From contig CM106585.1 of the NCBI GenBank assembly GCA_048013815.1, positions 5,270,001 through 5,334,000 of the forward strand: a DNA stretch of 64,000 bases, read 5' to 3'. The notes beneath the pieces are model-generated. The model was not told the DNA's origin and did not search any database. It worked only from the letters and a program-made list of their open reading frames with translations. Origin of the DNA: Setoptus koraiensis (Eukaryota > Arthropoda). Shown here one piece after another: positions 29,912 to 42,960 of the stretch. Every line of letters begins with the position of its first letter. Within the stretch, counting starts at the first letter, position 1. The translations under genes were made by a program, and so were the position numbers.

Positions 29912-31027
29912 CTAGCAGTACAACATCTGAGTGCATAATTCAAATTCAGAATATTCTGTGGCCTCATCTTCATTTGTAAAAAAGCTATCTGACATGTTGT
30001 CGAGGAGCAGATGGTCTATGTCAGCTAGCTGAACACAGTTAGCTTCTCTGAGGCCGTAATTATTTGATATTATGAAAGGAATTGGTGCACTAGGGTGAGC
30101 TGCACCTTTAGTGACATGCGCATATCTGGTAATATCTCCGCCTCGATCCAACCTTTCCAGATAAATTTTAGTGTGAGACATATGAGACCAAATCTTCCCG
30201 AGTGCTGGAGTGTTGTACCCTAATTTCATATCATAGGCTACATGATTGGTCACTACGAACGCAATTCGTCTATCCCATGCTAATTGCGACATAATTTTGA
30301 CCGCTTCAGTTAATTTCAGGCTCCTCTGGTTGTAATAATCGAATGTCGGAGGATCGGTAGTTTCCGGGTCGCTCTTGAAAGGGCAAGTAATACTGTCGAT
30401 TATTATCAGTTTGATTTTGGGGTTCTTGTCCAAAAATTCAATCAACCTATTTCGAATAATTTCTATCAAGCTAATGGCATTATTACAGTTGATAACATAT
30501 ATCTTGTCCTGTAACTTTACTGGATTCAATTCTTTGCCTAGATCATGGTCTTCTAGAATTGATTTTGCTAGTTTAAAAAAGCGCCTAAGCGCTAGCTTGA
30601 GTTTCCCTTCACCTTCAGTGTGTATGAGTAGGACCTCTCCATCCAAACCACCGTGATCCTCTGGTAACTGTGTCATGATACTAAGTTGGGTGCAAAGATG
30701 AGACTTGCCTGAGCCTGCATCACCGCTAATCTCTGTAATGCGTCCAGTCTTTATACCTCCTCCCAACAGCCAGTCTAATTTGTCGAAGGATGATTTGATA
30801 CTTTCAAATGGCCTCTGGGCCAATTCGGCCGCTAGTACAATGTAATGCGGCTTCTTTGGCTTTATTGTATCTAGAATCTCTTCACATTCGGAAATTTTCA
30901 ATTTTAATTTTTGTGCCAATCTTACTGGAGTAAAATGATTGAGATGAGAGACAAGTATGATGTCATTAGTTAATAAATGCCTAATAATAGGTGGTGGTAA
31001 TTTTGTTTGCCTCACACTTATCTCCAT
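29912..31027 (-). CDS. XRCC3: RAD51 paralogue, XRCC3-like
   Basis: This is a RecA-fold ATPase of homologous recombination; XRCC3 pairs with RAD51C. The single exon encodes 371 residues (human XRCC3 is 346). An N-terminal helical region is followed by the linker FESIKSSFDKLDWLLGGGIK, Walker A GDAGSGKSH, HGGLDGEVLLIHTEGE, Walker B KLIIIDSI, and the L2/C-terminal part TPALGKIWSHMSHTKIYLER. The HGGL block and GGGIKTGRITEISG favour XRCC3, but RAD51C-type assignment cannot be excluded. A Ser replaces the usual Thr after the Walker Lys. The C-terminal ~35 residues are acidic and lack an obvious counterpart. It is co-directional with and 216 bp upstream of the Pelle-like gene. Confidence 0.8.
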   Translation of the reverse strand: MEISVRQTKLPPPIIRHLLTNDIILVSHLNHFTPVRLAQKLKLKISECEEILDTIKPKKPHYIVLAAELAQRPFESIKSSFDKLDWLLGGGIKTGRITEISGDAGSGKSHLCTQLSIMTQLPEDHGGLDGEVLLIHTEGEGKLKLALRRFFKLAKSILEDHDLGKELNPVKLQDKIYVINCNNAISLIEIIRNRLIEFLDKNPKIKLIIIDSITCPFKSDPETTDPPTFDYYNQRSLKLTEAVKIMSQLAWDRRIAFVVTNHVAYDMKLGYNTPALGKIWSHMSHTKIYLERLDRGGDITRYAHVTKGAAHPSAPIPFIISNNYGLREANCVQLADIDHLLLDNMSDSFFTNEDEATEYSEFELCTQMLYC

Positions 31028-31285
31028 CCTAGATACACTTGTACTTTTCTGTCTAATGAATGAATAATAATATGTATCTCTGTAACCTCATCGCCAAAAC
31101 AGACTAGAGTGTGAGTATGCTGACGAGTGCATAGATCTCTAAATGCATAAAATTGATGAAATAAATGTAATGAGGCGCAATCTATGAATTTCATGAATTG
31201 TTGTCTCATGTGGACAAGTGGAGTCAGACTGCGGTAACTTTCAAGTGTGACTGTAGCCAACAGATCAATAGTTTTGAGATCAATC

Positions 31286-31306
31286 GCGCGCCAATTATTT
31301 GGGCGC
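31286..31306. promoter_or_regulatory. Paired E2F-like sites upstream of the XRCC3-like gene
   Basis: About 260 bp upstream of the XRCC3-like start codon, GCGCGCCAA and TTTGGGCGC face each other. Both resemble the E2F consensus TTTSSCGC. E2F control is usual for recombination genes, so the position is sensible, but this is motif matching only. Confidence 0.35.
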
Positions 31307-31339
31307 CCGCGAATTTTGAAAACCAGTCAAAGTTTAGTG

Positions 31340-31560
31340 ATTGGGGGAGGAAGACCTCCCGCCTCCCGGAACCCGACCTGTCGCCTCCCGCCTCTTGACT
31401 CTTAAATCGATGATCGAATAGAGAATTGTCATCGAGACGAGATGTAGCCAGTTTTCATTGAATGGGGGAGGGGGCATGGGGAGTCGGGAGGTGTTTTACC
31501 TCCCAGATCTCGCAGGGGGAGAAGACCTTCCCACCTCCCCCGCTCACTATCAAAGTTGGG
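31340..31560. repeat. G/C-rich purine-pyrimidine patch with self-complementary segments
   Basis: Blocks such as gggggaggaagacctcccgc and gggagtcgggaggtgtttta, followed by cctccc words, alternate purine-rich and pyrimidine-rich strands and can pair with each other. There are several G3-G5 runs on each strand. No coding frame fits. It may form hairpins or G-quadruplexes. Confidence 0.6.
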
Positions 31561-33985
31561 GCTCCATTTTCGTTACTATCGCATGAACTCTCCCCCGAAG
31601 CATCTTATTGGTAGCTCAATAGTTTGAGTACAACTATCCGATTAATGCTGCTTACAACATTATAATCCATCTGCCAATGATATAGCAAGGATATCTAATT
31701 GGCTACAGGTGATGATTGATATTCTCAGCCAAGATTTGTTTGCAATGATGCATTGTATTTCAATTGATTGAACGTCAAATCAATGACACTTGATGATTAC
31801 ATTGCTACAAATGAGAGAAAGACATTTGTTTTATTTTTAAGTTCATGATCAGTAATTGCTGTGTAATTTATGAATATTCATTTTTGCGCGATGAGGAAGA
31901 ACAGAAAAAGAGAGGCCAATCAACTGAATATTAGGAGATTGATAGATTAAGTTCAAGTTCAACAATGCCCTGAGCGAGGCTCTGATCAATCGAATACAGA
32001 GACAAGATTAAAAAAGTATACTCGAATCTTCATAGAATGTCATTCAATTGTTGAATGATCGCTTATTATTTAGGGTTGAAAGTTGATTCGAACTTTGACT
32101 AGAATTCAAAGTAAAAACTTTCCATCTTAATAATTATCTTGGAAAATTTCTATCAATTCACTTAAAGATGAGTATTGATCAAGTATATTTCAAGTTATTG
32201 ATCAATGAGTCTTATAAGTTATAAATGATCACAATGGACCCTATATCGATAGCGAGCTTTGTTATTCAAAAAATTAATCAGGAAGAATAGAAAAACTACA
32301 ATGTCTGATCGATCACAGATTATCAAGACCTTCCTTCATCCGTTTCCTGTAACTTCACAGAGACATTAAAACATGGTTGGAATATCATATTTTTTTATTG
32401 TCAAGTTACTATTCTAGTCACATAATTTAATTTTATCGTTATCTAAATTTAGATAATTCGGAGAAAACCTGTTGAATTTTTCTGGAAAAATATCAGCTAT
32501 TCAGTAAAGGTATTGAAGTTGTTGTTGTCACGCCATTATTATTTTCCAAATATCTATTAGCCATTAAAACTTCTGATTTTTCATTGTTTTTTTTTCTTTG
32601 TTGCACAAATCAATAACCCAGGAGTATGGTAATTCCATAAATGATTGCGCCTTAATTTTGAAATATTTGCGCGAATATTTCGAAAAAAGAAGATGGAGTG
32701 TCAGTCGTTCAGTGCTTCAGGAAATTGATGGGCTGAAGAGATTTCCATCCATCAGAGTTTACAATTGATAGCAACTGTAATTAGTCAATTGGTTGCCGTT
32801 ATGCGATATTCAAGTGCATACTGATAAATTAGTATGAGTTCGTCCCAACAATTACGATGTGATTGAGTGCAATAATATTTAAAAGGCTTCTTAAACTCAA
32901 GCATGAGACTCAGACACCTTGATAGCATGGTTAAGTTTAGCATATTGATCGAGTGATGCTAGCATGCTTTTCACGTAGCTTTTGAGTCATTACTTTTTTA
33001 TACTTTTTGCGATCAAATGATAAAAATTCAATCTCTTTAGGGATTTACATCATTATCTTTATTATATCTCAAGAAAGATAAATGCGACTTGGGATTTATG
33101 TTTCAACTTTTATGTGTGTGAGAACATGTCGACACAAACAATATGCTGGGACTTGAGATTATTTCGAATCACAAACAAGAACATAAATTATAATAATCAT
33201 TTATCTCATCTAACTTTGCCTGGAAAGCTAGAAACCTTGGAATATGGTGATGAATTTTGTTCGAACCTTGATTCAGTAACGTCACTACGTATGGCCAATG
33301 ATCAATCGGGCTCTTCGATAAACATTTTGATAGTCATCTCTTTGTGTACGAGAAAACTGTTACTGGAATGATAACAACACATAGTTTCACAAATATGTAT
33401 TCACTTGGTCGGTCAATCTAGTGAAACTTTTCATTTGATAATGCGTTATTAGTCCGAGAGATGCTAATTAACATTGTTTCATACTGTAAACATGGCATAC
33501 ATACCAATAATTGAGAAAATATTTGAACATTCATTCGATCGGGCTACTAGTGGCCAACTGTAGAGATTCATTTCATCGCGTATTAATTGATGAAATTGGC
33601 CGTGAAAGTTTACGAGAAACAGAAATACAAACTGACCTTAGATTACCATTACATTACCGAAGATCTCCAATGTAACAAGTGTTAATCTTTGTGTAAGTTA
33701 TTAATAGTGTTGAGATCTATGGCTTGATAATTATAAGTCCATTCGAAGGCTTCATAGTAGTTTATCAGTACTGTAAGTATGATTTATAGCCGGAACAACG
33801 CGGGAATATGCTCTCAAATTAGTGAATACTGACAATATTACGAGCTTTTGTTTGTAGTCACTTGTAATTGTTGTCAGAGAGGTGCTTTAGGGTCAAAAGA
33901 TAAGGAAACATTATTTGTAAATGATCATTAAGGCAAAACCGGTGTGATATAGGTTTCGATAGTTCATTATCAATGCTATGTGTCA

Positions 33986-34075
33986 AATCGAAGATTATTT
34001 TGAGAATGCAGTCGAACAGAAGATTATTTCGAGAATGCAGTCAAATAGAGGATTGTTTGTCCGAGAATGGTTTGT
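33986..34075. repeat. Short tandem repeat, unit ~32 bp
   Basis: The unit agattattt.gagaatgcagt is present twice and partly a third time (gaggattgtttgtccgagaatgg), with small changes between units. Confidence 0.7.
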
Positions 34076-35385
34076 GGTAATTGATTTTAGTGATTGTAAT
34101 AAGTACCAGTAATGATATAAAAGATTCTAAATCTAAACATTGGTATCTTCGTAAACTCCGATAAATTCAATTACTGCAACTGATTATTGATTGAAATACA
34201 AATAGCATTCATAGATCCGAACATATCTATTTAAATCTATTCTACAGCTTAGTGTCAGAGCATCACTCATCGGGATAGAAACGTGAATAGATCCATTCGG
34301 AAAGCAATCAATACTCGCAATCCAAACAGAATACGCAAATCCATTCTGACATTGAATTGTTTACATTTTAATGAAATGCCTCTGATAGCGATAGCCATTT
34401 CAGAAGGTTTGTGAAAAATGTCGAACAATAGAGCAACGACAGAACAAACGTATCTTGTAGGCTAATCAGGCGAATCGATGAAAGAAATCATTCTATCCAT
34501 CGAATCATCCACCTAGACATAATGAAGTTTGTTCGTTGCAATTGAACTCTACCGATGGTGGTCTGAGTTGTAAGGACATATAAATTACTGCTAGTTGGTT
34601 TGGTTTAACATTGCCTAAGTACTGCCAGATTAATATGTTGGTTATCAATCTGATTCACACTTTTCTCTTACACATCTTCCATATGCTGATTTCTGTCTAG
34701 ACTTACTACCTTTCCACTACCACTTTGCCAATAAAATATAAGCTTACATAAATTACAATAATATTTATACTTGTAATCCTTGTATACAATTCAAGTTGAG
34801 CTGGGCATAATTGATATATTAGACAAACTAGTTGCAAAGTGAATTTCAATTCATCCAATCGTGTTTTACATTTGAACGTTTCGAATCTATTCAATCAAGG
34901 CAGTAACAGTTGGAACAACAGGTATGCGACTAGCGCTAACGTCATTCTTACGCAGACATATACCTGCGTTGATTGGAATCTGGATCACAAGTTGATCACA
35001 AACTGATTTGCACCAAAACTAACGGATTTTGATCACTTGATGCTGACGATTACAATTTGTTGATTCTCCTTGTATCTCACACTACTGTAGCAGATTAAGT
35101 TGTCTCTATGTTGATACGTCATTGTTGTTTACAGTCCAAAGAATTGGTAAAAAACCCATGGAGAGATGCATTCCACTGGCTCGACGCTCATCTTTGTGTT
35201 CTTAAATTCTAGATGTAGATTTTCTGAGCCTCAGTTCGGAAAGTTTTCTCTATTTTGAATTGATCATATTTCGCCTAATTCAAACACTGAGCCCATTTTA
35301 GAGAAAGTAGTCGATTTCAACTAATTAGTTACTCTCTTCTGAATTATTGTCTTGTGACACGCATTTTGGATGAGCCGAGAACCAC

Positions 35386-35406
35386 TTCTCTCTCTCTCTC
35401 TCTCTC
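35386..35406 (+). repeat. (CT)n microsatellite
   Basis: An uninterrupted CT tract of ~20 bp in AT-rich spacer. Confidence 0.9.
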
Positions 35407-38400
35407 TGGCTCTACTTGCTATTATTGTCTATTAGATTATCGGATTTATATTTATGAATTCAGGATAGATCACTTAATGATAGTCTGGATCATTTGTGTG
35501 TCGAATGCAATTATTTGCATTTCAGTATGGATATCTGTAGCTACAGACACACAGAATTACATATGCAAGTGGCACACTTGGGAAGAATCATACACCAGGT
35601 GCACCTTCTTATTATAGTTAGCTGGTTTGGAACTTCGCATCTCACACTTGTTATCGCTGAAGTGCTTTCGTCTTGATGAATCCAAATTTCAAATGTATAT
35701 CTAAATACAACTCTTATGCCTAGACATCTGCATTAGTCAATGGCAATGTTATGTGTTTGTCATAATGCATGGCGAAGTATCGAGAGTCATAGATCCGCTT
35801 TTTGGTGTTTGTTGGTGATTCAAATCGCCTACAATGTAAAAATTGATGCTGTCCCTGGGACAACAGTTGCAAGGCTATCAATGTAGGAAATCTCAGTTCA
35901 CTCATTCGATAAGAAGTATGTGAAAATTTCTTGGGTTATCATCACATTTTTACTCAAGCATCGTTTACAATATCATTTCTAACAATCAAGACAGTTCCAC
36001 TTCCTGTAAATCAAGAGTGTGTGGCTATATTTTGATGAATTGCGTGCTCAATCAGTCTGATGATTGACCGTCATCTCGCCAGAGTTGCAGTTAGCCAGTG
36101 ATTAGATATGAATCGGCGACTCCAAAGGTGATGACGGCTTGTTAAGCTTAATGTATCAGTAGGCAGGCGCGATCATGTACGAGGTTATGTTATTGAATGT
36201 TTCTTTCCTTCTTTCTCTTTTCCCATTGCCCAATATGATAATGAGATGCTGATGAAAGCTTGATCGATGCAGTTGTTAATGTTGTTGTTGCTGTCGTTGG
36301 CCGGTTGTGTATCCACGGTGATTGGTGGGGCAGATACTGAACTGACATGTTAATAAGCAAATAGACGCTTGTCGAATGGTGCTGATCTTCACCTTGATGA
36401 CTCCACACAATGCACAGTCTCTCCCGTAGACAGCTTGCTTGGCTTGCTGAATAATGTTTAAAGCTGAGCCAGCTAGGAAATTCAGCCGCCATCAATGGTG
36501 CGATGGAAATGGTCAGTCTGGCGAGCTAAGTGGCTAAAGCGGGGGGGAATAATAAAAGTGAGAAGCGAATGTCAAGAGTAAAAGATCATTGGCGGCGTTC
36601 ACTGTGATCGATCGTGGTTATCATCACTCATTGTTATTTGTTGTGTGTGTAGGCCCTCGAGCAAACAATAACAGGGTGCCTAATGCCATTACATGATGTA
36701 CATAATGATCAACGCCACTGGAATGGTCAGCCTCGACGAAGAGGACGAGGAAGAGCTGTCTGTTTCATTTTCACTGCATGTTATTAGAGCCTGATAGTCG
36801 GGCATCATCACCGTTTTCGCAACACATAGGCAGAATAGGCTTGAATACGAAATACCCACACAAATGCGCGTCTATACCAATAATCGTCTCTGGTCGTAGG
36901 TCAATTACATAATAATAATAATGATAATTTATTGGCAGATTAATCTAGTTACTAACAGTTTCAGCATTTTTTCCCTTCTCTTTCTGGTATGTGCCATGCT
37001 CTTCTTCTTCTTCTTCTTGTCTACTGTCTTTGATTTGTCAGTAGGCATACCAATAAAACAATAATCCAGCATGACACCAAGTGGTTGGACATGGTCAACT
37101 GGATCGCGCCGCGCGACTGGACATGGTCACCAACACCAGACAGGCACCAGCCCAGATATAATTACTTGATTTTGTTGTTGATTGAATGGCATCTATGGCG
37201 AGCAGCGTCACTTACAGGAGGGCAGCTAACGATGGCAATTATAACGAAAATGATTAATTAGTAATTTTGGTGGACATAAAAACAAGATGGCACCACAAGC
37301 TTTCCGCATACTTGTAGACATTGTTGAAAATAGCTGCTTGTAAGCAGCGAGAAAGAGGGACTCAAAATTTGAGCTAAAAATGGAACAAGTGAACGTGCAA
37401 AGGTTCCTCCTTTCCCCCGGCCGGCCCCCGGTTGGGCCGTTTTAGGCCACGTTACATTGGCACAATGGTTGTGCCAATACTACTGGCCCAATAGTGCTGC
37501 CGGTGGCTCAAATGCGACAGCCAGAGCGCCCTGCGCAGCCCTCGTTTCCCCCAGCTTGGGCTCGCACTTGTTGTTGTGCAAGTCGAACGGCAGATCCGCC
37601 GCGCTCAAGTGCGCACAACAGACAATTCAATCAAACGAGCTGGTCACTCCGCCACTGTGCTGTTTCAACAAACACCGAGCATGAGCCGGCACATTTGTCA
37701 CGCGCCCGCTGTAGCGGCTACAGAGTAGTTTGCGCGCGACTTGAGCCGGTTGAGCGGGTCTCGAAGATGAATAAAAGCGAAAGTCGGGTCTCAACTTTTA
37801 TCTGCGTGTATCTGCAAGTGCCATATAGCGCTATCACACTTTTGTGCATCGTACTGTATGGCAGCGACTCAATTTCGAATTGTTTCGTCTACTTTTGAAC
37901 AAATCGTTATTACTCGTTTTTATTCCTTTTCTTCTCTCTTCATTCTTACCATATTATTGCCCCTAAATTTTGTTGTTATCATTATTATTATCACTTATGA
38001 TATTTCAATATTTTTCTTTTTTGTTAAGATTGCGGGCTGCTGATTATATTATTCGATGCAAATACTATTAACATCATCTATCAACGTCTGCCAGTGCAAG
38101 CAGCGTTGCAATGAGTCAATCCTATCGACTAACAAACCCCAGACAGTTGGCAAATTAGTTCATCATCATGGAATCCTTAAGGAAGGCGAGGGAAACGAAA
38201 GGGAGAGTTGCTCACAGTCTGTAGGCCGGTCTAAACAAACTCCATCACACCTTGGCTCACAGCACCCTTGGCACCTCTATTATCATCATGGATATACAAC
38301 AGCAACAACAACAACAACAACATCAACGACTGCAACAACGACACCGACAACAACAGCAACAACTACCACAAATTAACTCACGCCCACCACCAACGTTACG

Positions 38401-38700
38401 TGACGTCTTGCTTCGTCTCGTCCCGACTTGATTTTACTTGGCTTCACTTTACTACCACTAGCCTAATCAACTCGGCTTCACCGCCACCACCACCACCACC
38501 ACTACTACAACTACCACTTCTACCACCACTAATGTCTATATTACCACTATTAGCACCTACTACCTCCGTTGCCGCTGCTACTACAACCATCGCTACCACT
38601 AAACGCTGGCTAGCAAAGTAACCAGCCGAATGTGTCCATGACTCAATTCCATGCAATCAATATCAAGCAATCGAAAGTGTCAGTAATTTTCCAACAAAAG

Positions 38701-38708
38701 TATAAATA
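38701..38708 (+). promoter_or_regulatory. TATA box of the cuticle-protein gene
   Basis: TATAAATA followed by GG is a canonical TATA element, about 330 bp upstream of the cuticle-protein ATG. A start site would be expected ~30 bp downstream, near gatcacac at 38735. Arthropod cuticle genes commonly have TATA promoters. Confidence 0.6.
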
Positions 38709-39035
38709 GGTTAGTTAGCAGATACTAGATGCCAGATCACACAAACCAATAGTTTAGACAAGAAGACAAAGCTTAAAGTTGAAAACAACCTCACAAACAT
38801 CCTTTAGATAGATCAGTCAATTAACACCAAAACAATCGACAACATGTATTCCACAAAAGTAAAGTATCTCGACAATTGCACCATGGTTAACGAAGCAGCT
38901 ATATGACACATCGATGTTTTCGTGCGACTACCAATATCAAATATATACATACTACTTATCTAACGTATCTAATCTGTAATCTAACAACTGTCATCTTAAT
39001 TAATCCATATTCCATGTCTGAAAAATTCAACAAAA

Positions 39036-41532
39036 ATGTTGAAACAGGCTTTTTACCTATTAGCTGTTGTTGCTGTCTCAACAGTTGCCCTGATCGATGC
39101 TGCAGCAGTCAAGGGTCGCACTCAACAAGAGAACTTTGACCAATCTGCACAATCACCAAGGTTTACATCTCCAGTCAAGTCACCAGCTTCTAATAGGCCA
39201 CCAACTCCAAGCAAAACCAATGTTCAACCAATCCAACAACAACCAATCCCACAACAACAGGAACAACAACAACAAGAGCTAACAGATATTGAACCAACTG
39301 GAGCCGCCGCTCAGGCTGACTTGGCGAGCATTGCCCCCAATCGTGCCGAACCAGAACAACCAGAGCCAGAGCCATACTCTTTCAACTACTCATTCGACAG
39401 CGGAGACACCGCCACCTCTGGATCTAGCGAACGTCAAGAGACACAAGATGCTAGCGGAAAAGTAACAGGTAAGTTGTTCATACAAGAATTCTAGTTTCTC
39501 ATCTCAATCTTCTGCATCTTCATGATATGAGGTTAATTAAGTGTGCACATGAGAATCGTGTGACAGATGGTCATAACCGATTAATAGGATGTGATTTCTA
39601 TAAAGATTAGCTTTCATAGATTTGCGTGTTGAAAAATTTAATTATTTGACTCCAACTACTAGTTGATTCCATATGCCCGAAGGGTATATCTCATCCTTCC
39701 GTGCGACGTGAATCAGTTGAGACAAGTCTCTTTAACACTATCTCATTTTGTCAGCTCACAATCATGCTGCAATCAATAACAACATCAATCAAATCTGATT
39801 CTTAGAAAACAAGGGTGCTTCACATTGTAATGGTTACCGGTAGCCGGCGAGACTTACTGGCATTGGTTGATCCCACACATTTAGCACGCTTGCACAATTT
39901 GGCTAGCATATCAATTAAGTGAAAGTATGATAATTGAGCTTTGTTAACAACTAACTCAATAGGCATAGTGCTTGAGATTATTCCTTTTTTTCATTGAGTG
40001 AATAAAAAATGATGATGCAATAAGCATAAAATGAATACCGGCAATAGCTTCTTTCTCGTACAATACGTGATTGTTTAATATATTAGCAACCGGATAGGCA
40101 GAGGTCACAGTATGAGAGTACTAATACTAATTGAACACCCCGATCAATAATAATGCGCAGTCAATATAAACAAAAGCTAATCTAATGTTTAAATCATAAA
40201 GGCAAAAAGATGGTAGTTTCTCAGTTGCAAAATTTGTGTATTAACGCACTATTTGTTAAGACGAACCTCTTTTAGGAGATTTATTCTATAGAAACACTTA
40301 ACAGCTTGATTGATCTAGATCCATATGTTTATGCTGAAGATGATGTATGTTCTCAGAATAAATTGTTTTAAAGCAATCGTGCCGTCATATTTTAAGTGTG
40401 CAAATATGCACCTTATTATGATAATAAGGTAATCACCACTTCGAAGAAAGCCCCACTGAACGTTGTTTAGTGAAACAAGCGCATACATGAATTTTGACTA
40501 AAAGTGGTTTCGTTATCTGGTTGCGCATTCTTACAGAACAAACATTGTACATACTTATGAATATTAATCATGTCATGTTAAAGACAACAGATTTAAATGA
40601 TAATGAATGGCATGATATCCATTCAGGCATGATTGATTATTTGTCGGCTTGCTTGTACAGGTGTCAGCCATAATGTGTGTAGTATACCAAATTGCCTCGC
40701 AAATGATTGGTAATTAGAATGAACAACGATTTCACCTATCTACACGCAAGTCATGTTTTAAAGCAAAGGGTGCACAATTAAGATGACAGTGTCGTCGTCT
40801 TCGTTGTTGTTGTGATAGAAGATTGATTACTTCCGGAAGGAATTTTATGGCTCTTCAAGCCTGTGTACCTGAACATAAATCTTCTATCAATTCTTTACAC
40901 ATACTCATTCGTACAACGTATTTGTTGCATTATCACTTAATTGCTTGACTAAACAAATTTTATCTCTCCATTAGGTTTCTACACATTGAAAGGAGACGAT
41001 GGACGCGACCGTAGAGTCGAATATACCGCTGATGCCAATGGATTCCGCGCCGTCATCGTAACAAACGAAATCGGAACCGCACCAAAGAACTCTGCTGATG
41101 GTAAGTATATATGCAAATAGCACCTTATAGTACTTGAGACACGAAAAAAAAATTGCAACTAATTATGTGTATCAATTCTCATCTCATCAAAATGATATAG
41201 TCGAATGGCAAGCACAATCCCCAAGTGAGGCTCAATTGAGAGCTGCTGAATCAGCAACCGAAATTGCCAGACAAAGAGCCCCAGCGCAACAGGCCAGATC
41301 TAAGCTCAACGGCAGCAGCAGCAACAGCAACAACATCCGTCAAAGACCAATTGACCAACAACGTGAATCGATACCAAGCGCTTCCAAGACTTCGCCCCAA
41401 TTCACCGCTCAACAGTCTCAACAGTTCAACCAGGAACCTTTTGAGCAAATAAGACAAACCAATGAACTAAACGCCAGAACAAGAAAGTCTCGTCATGCCC
41501 CAAACTTCCCAGAGTTTATGTTTTACGTTTGA
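39036..41532 (+). CDS. R&R-type cuticle protein (chitin_bind_4), chelicerate-like
   Basis: This is a structural chitin-binding protein of the exoskeleton. Exons 39036-39468, 40975-41100 and 41201-41532 encode 296 residues. Intron 1 is 1.5 kb, the longest in the AT-rich part. The signal peptide is ~1-22 (FYLLAVVAVSTVALIDA), followed by a Pro/Gln-rich linker. The extended R&R consensus spans exons 1-2: YSFNYSFDSGD, then GKVTGFYTLKGDDGRDRRVE, YTADANGFRAVIVTNEIGT. The C-terminal part is Gln/Ser/Asn-rich and ends HAPNFPEFMFYV. An alternative start is possible: a tiny exon at 38844-38858 (MYSTK) spliced to 39048 would keep frame and replace MLKQ. Its acceptor has a poor pyrimidine tract, so I kept the ATG at 39036. 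Confidence 0.9.
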
Positions 41533-42960
41533 AGATAGACTGATAGGCCCAAAATAAGAGACAATCAATAATTGACACATTTAATGATCTTTGTCTTGTT
41601 TTAGCGTGTTCAATTCATTCTTTGTCCACCCAACAGCTCATTGTACGACAATGCATTTGAAACAATTATCAAACAAAAAAGCTTTGTGTGTGTAAAGCTG
41701 CGTGTAAGCCGCATCGAAAATAATAATAAACTTGCGAGTCGATCCTGCTGTCGAATTGCAAAGATTTTATTTCACACCAACCATTACTAGTCTTGCTAAT
41801 AATAATAGTAATAATAACTTATTTAACTCGGCCATAAATAGAAGTTAATTGGATAAGCCAAGCAACGTGAGCACACAGACAAACAAGCCAGGAAAGCTTG
41901 CAATGATATCATCTATATCTAACAAGCGAATGGTGGTCTAAACGTCGCTCGAAAAAGAGGTTTTATTCACCTGCACCAGGTAGGACTGACGCTCGTGAGA
42001 GCGCTGTTGATGCTGACGGTGTTACTCATCGAGCGACGGAGTCACTCACACTGGTCTTTTGTATATATTATAAAAGAACAAACATAAACTCATTAAATAT
42101 GTTCCCTTATCTTAATGATAAACAGAGAGAGCTGTGGCGTTGTTTATTGTTAAAAGAGTCTATATATGTATATGGCTGGTATGTACCTGAACGCCACCAG
42201 AGCCGTTGTCGTTGTTGTTGTTGCTGTCGTTGTCGTTGTTGCTGTTGTTGTTGCTGGACATTCGAGCACCATTAACAAGTTGCCAGGTCATCAATCTTAG
42301 GACTGTTTGTGTGTGTGCCTAACGGGAAATGTTCAAGTTGAGTCAAGTTGAAAGAGTAGTCAGTGGTAATGCGCGCGTCTCGCTCTTTCTATCTGGCTTC
42401 GTTTGGTGGATATTGTCGCCTGTTGCTGTTGTTGTTGCTGTTGCTGTTTTTGCTGTTGCCGTTGCGGTTGATGTGCAGAAGCCAACAATGATGTAATAGT
42501 TGATAGATTTAGACGAGATACACACAACCACAACCATATCGACCACAACAGGTGCGTGGATATAAAGAGTGTGTGTGTGTTTCCTGAAATTAATATTAAA
42601 TTTATTGGTCATGTCATACTAGTCAGTGAGCAGCGTCGCTCGATGGCCCGAGGTGCCATACAGGTTGACTATGTTTAGAATGACATTGATTATTACGTAA
42701 CGCAAGTGACAAATAAAACAAGCGACAAATAAAAATGGCAACTTGGCTCAAACCGGCCAGGCACAAGAGAAACGAGCGAGCGAGCGAGAGAGAGAAAAAC
42801 TAGTTTTGTTAATATCGTCATTGCTGTGACATAGTCGACTATTAGCGAGCATTAGCGAGTTGGCAACTTGTCACAGTTGGCCTGAGCTGCCAACGGGTAG
42901 TGGACGGGCCTGTGGGTCCGGTGCGGCGCGCCGCGCCGCGATCCATCTGGCTCTGTTAAA
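41533..42960. other. Spacer where composition begins to rise in GC
   Basis: 3' region of the cuticle gene (aataataataaactt near 41722), then AT-rich DNA, then GTT/GCT trinucleotide runs (42209-42255, 42420-42470). An imperfect inverted pair, gtcgctcg at 41944 and cgagcgac at 42030, flanks ~80 bp, and the first arm recurs at 42635. From ~42750 the DNA is clearly GC-richer with cgag repeats. No gene is seen. Confidence 0.5.

Larger units (their letters stand above)
31561..38700. other. 7-kb AT-rich spacer without recognised genes
   Basis: No ORF here has protein-like composition or a recognisable domain, and no tRNA or rRNA was seen. Contents noted: a short tandem repeat at 33986-34075, a CT tract at 35386-35406, CTT repeats near 37004, a GC patch at 37410-37440, and from 38280 to 38610 CAA/ACC trinucleotide runs. 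Such a large gap in an otherwise dense window may hold distal regulatory DNA of the cuticle gene or non-coding RNA that cannot be judged here. Confidence 0.5.

Noticed and set aside
31018-31260. 80-codon minus-strand ORF overlapping the XRCC3-like start
   Set aside because: No recognisable domain, and it overlaps the firmly supported gene start in another frame. It is probably promoter or leader sequence.
37457-38656. ORFs of 60-134 codons with poly-Pro, poly-Thr or poly-Ser stretches
   Set aside because: They follow ACC/CAA trinucleotide runs in several frames. No signal, domain or splice support.
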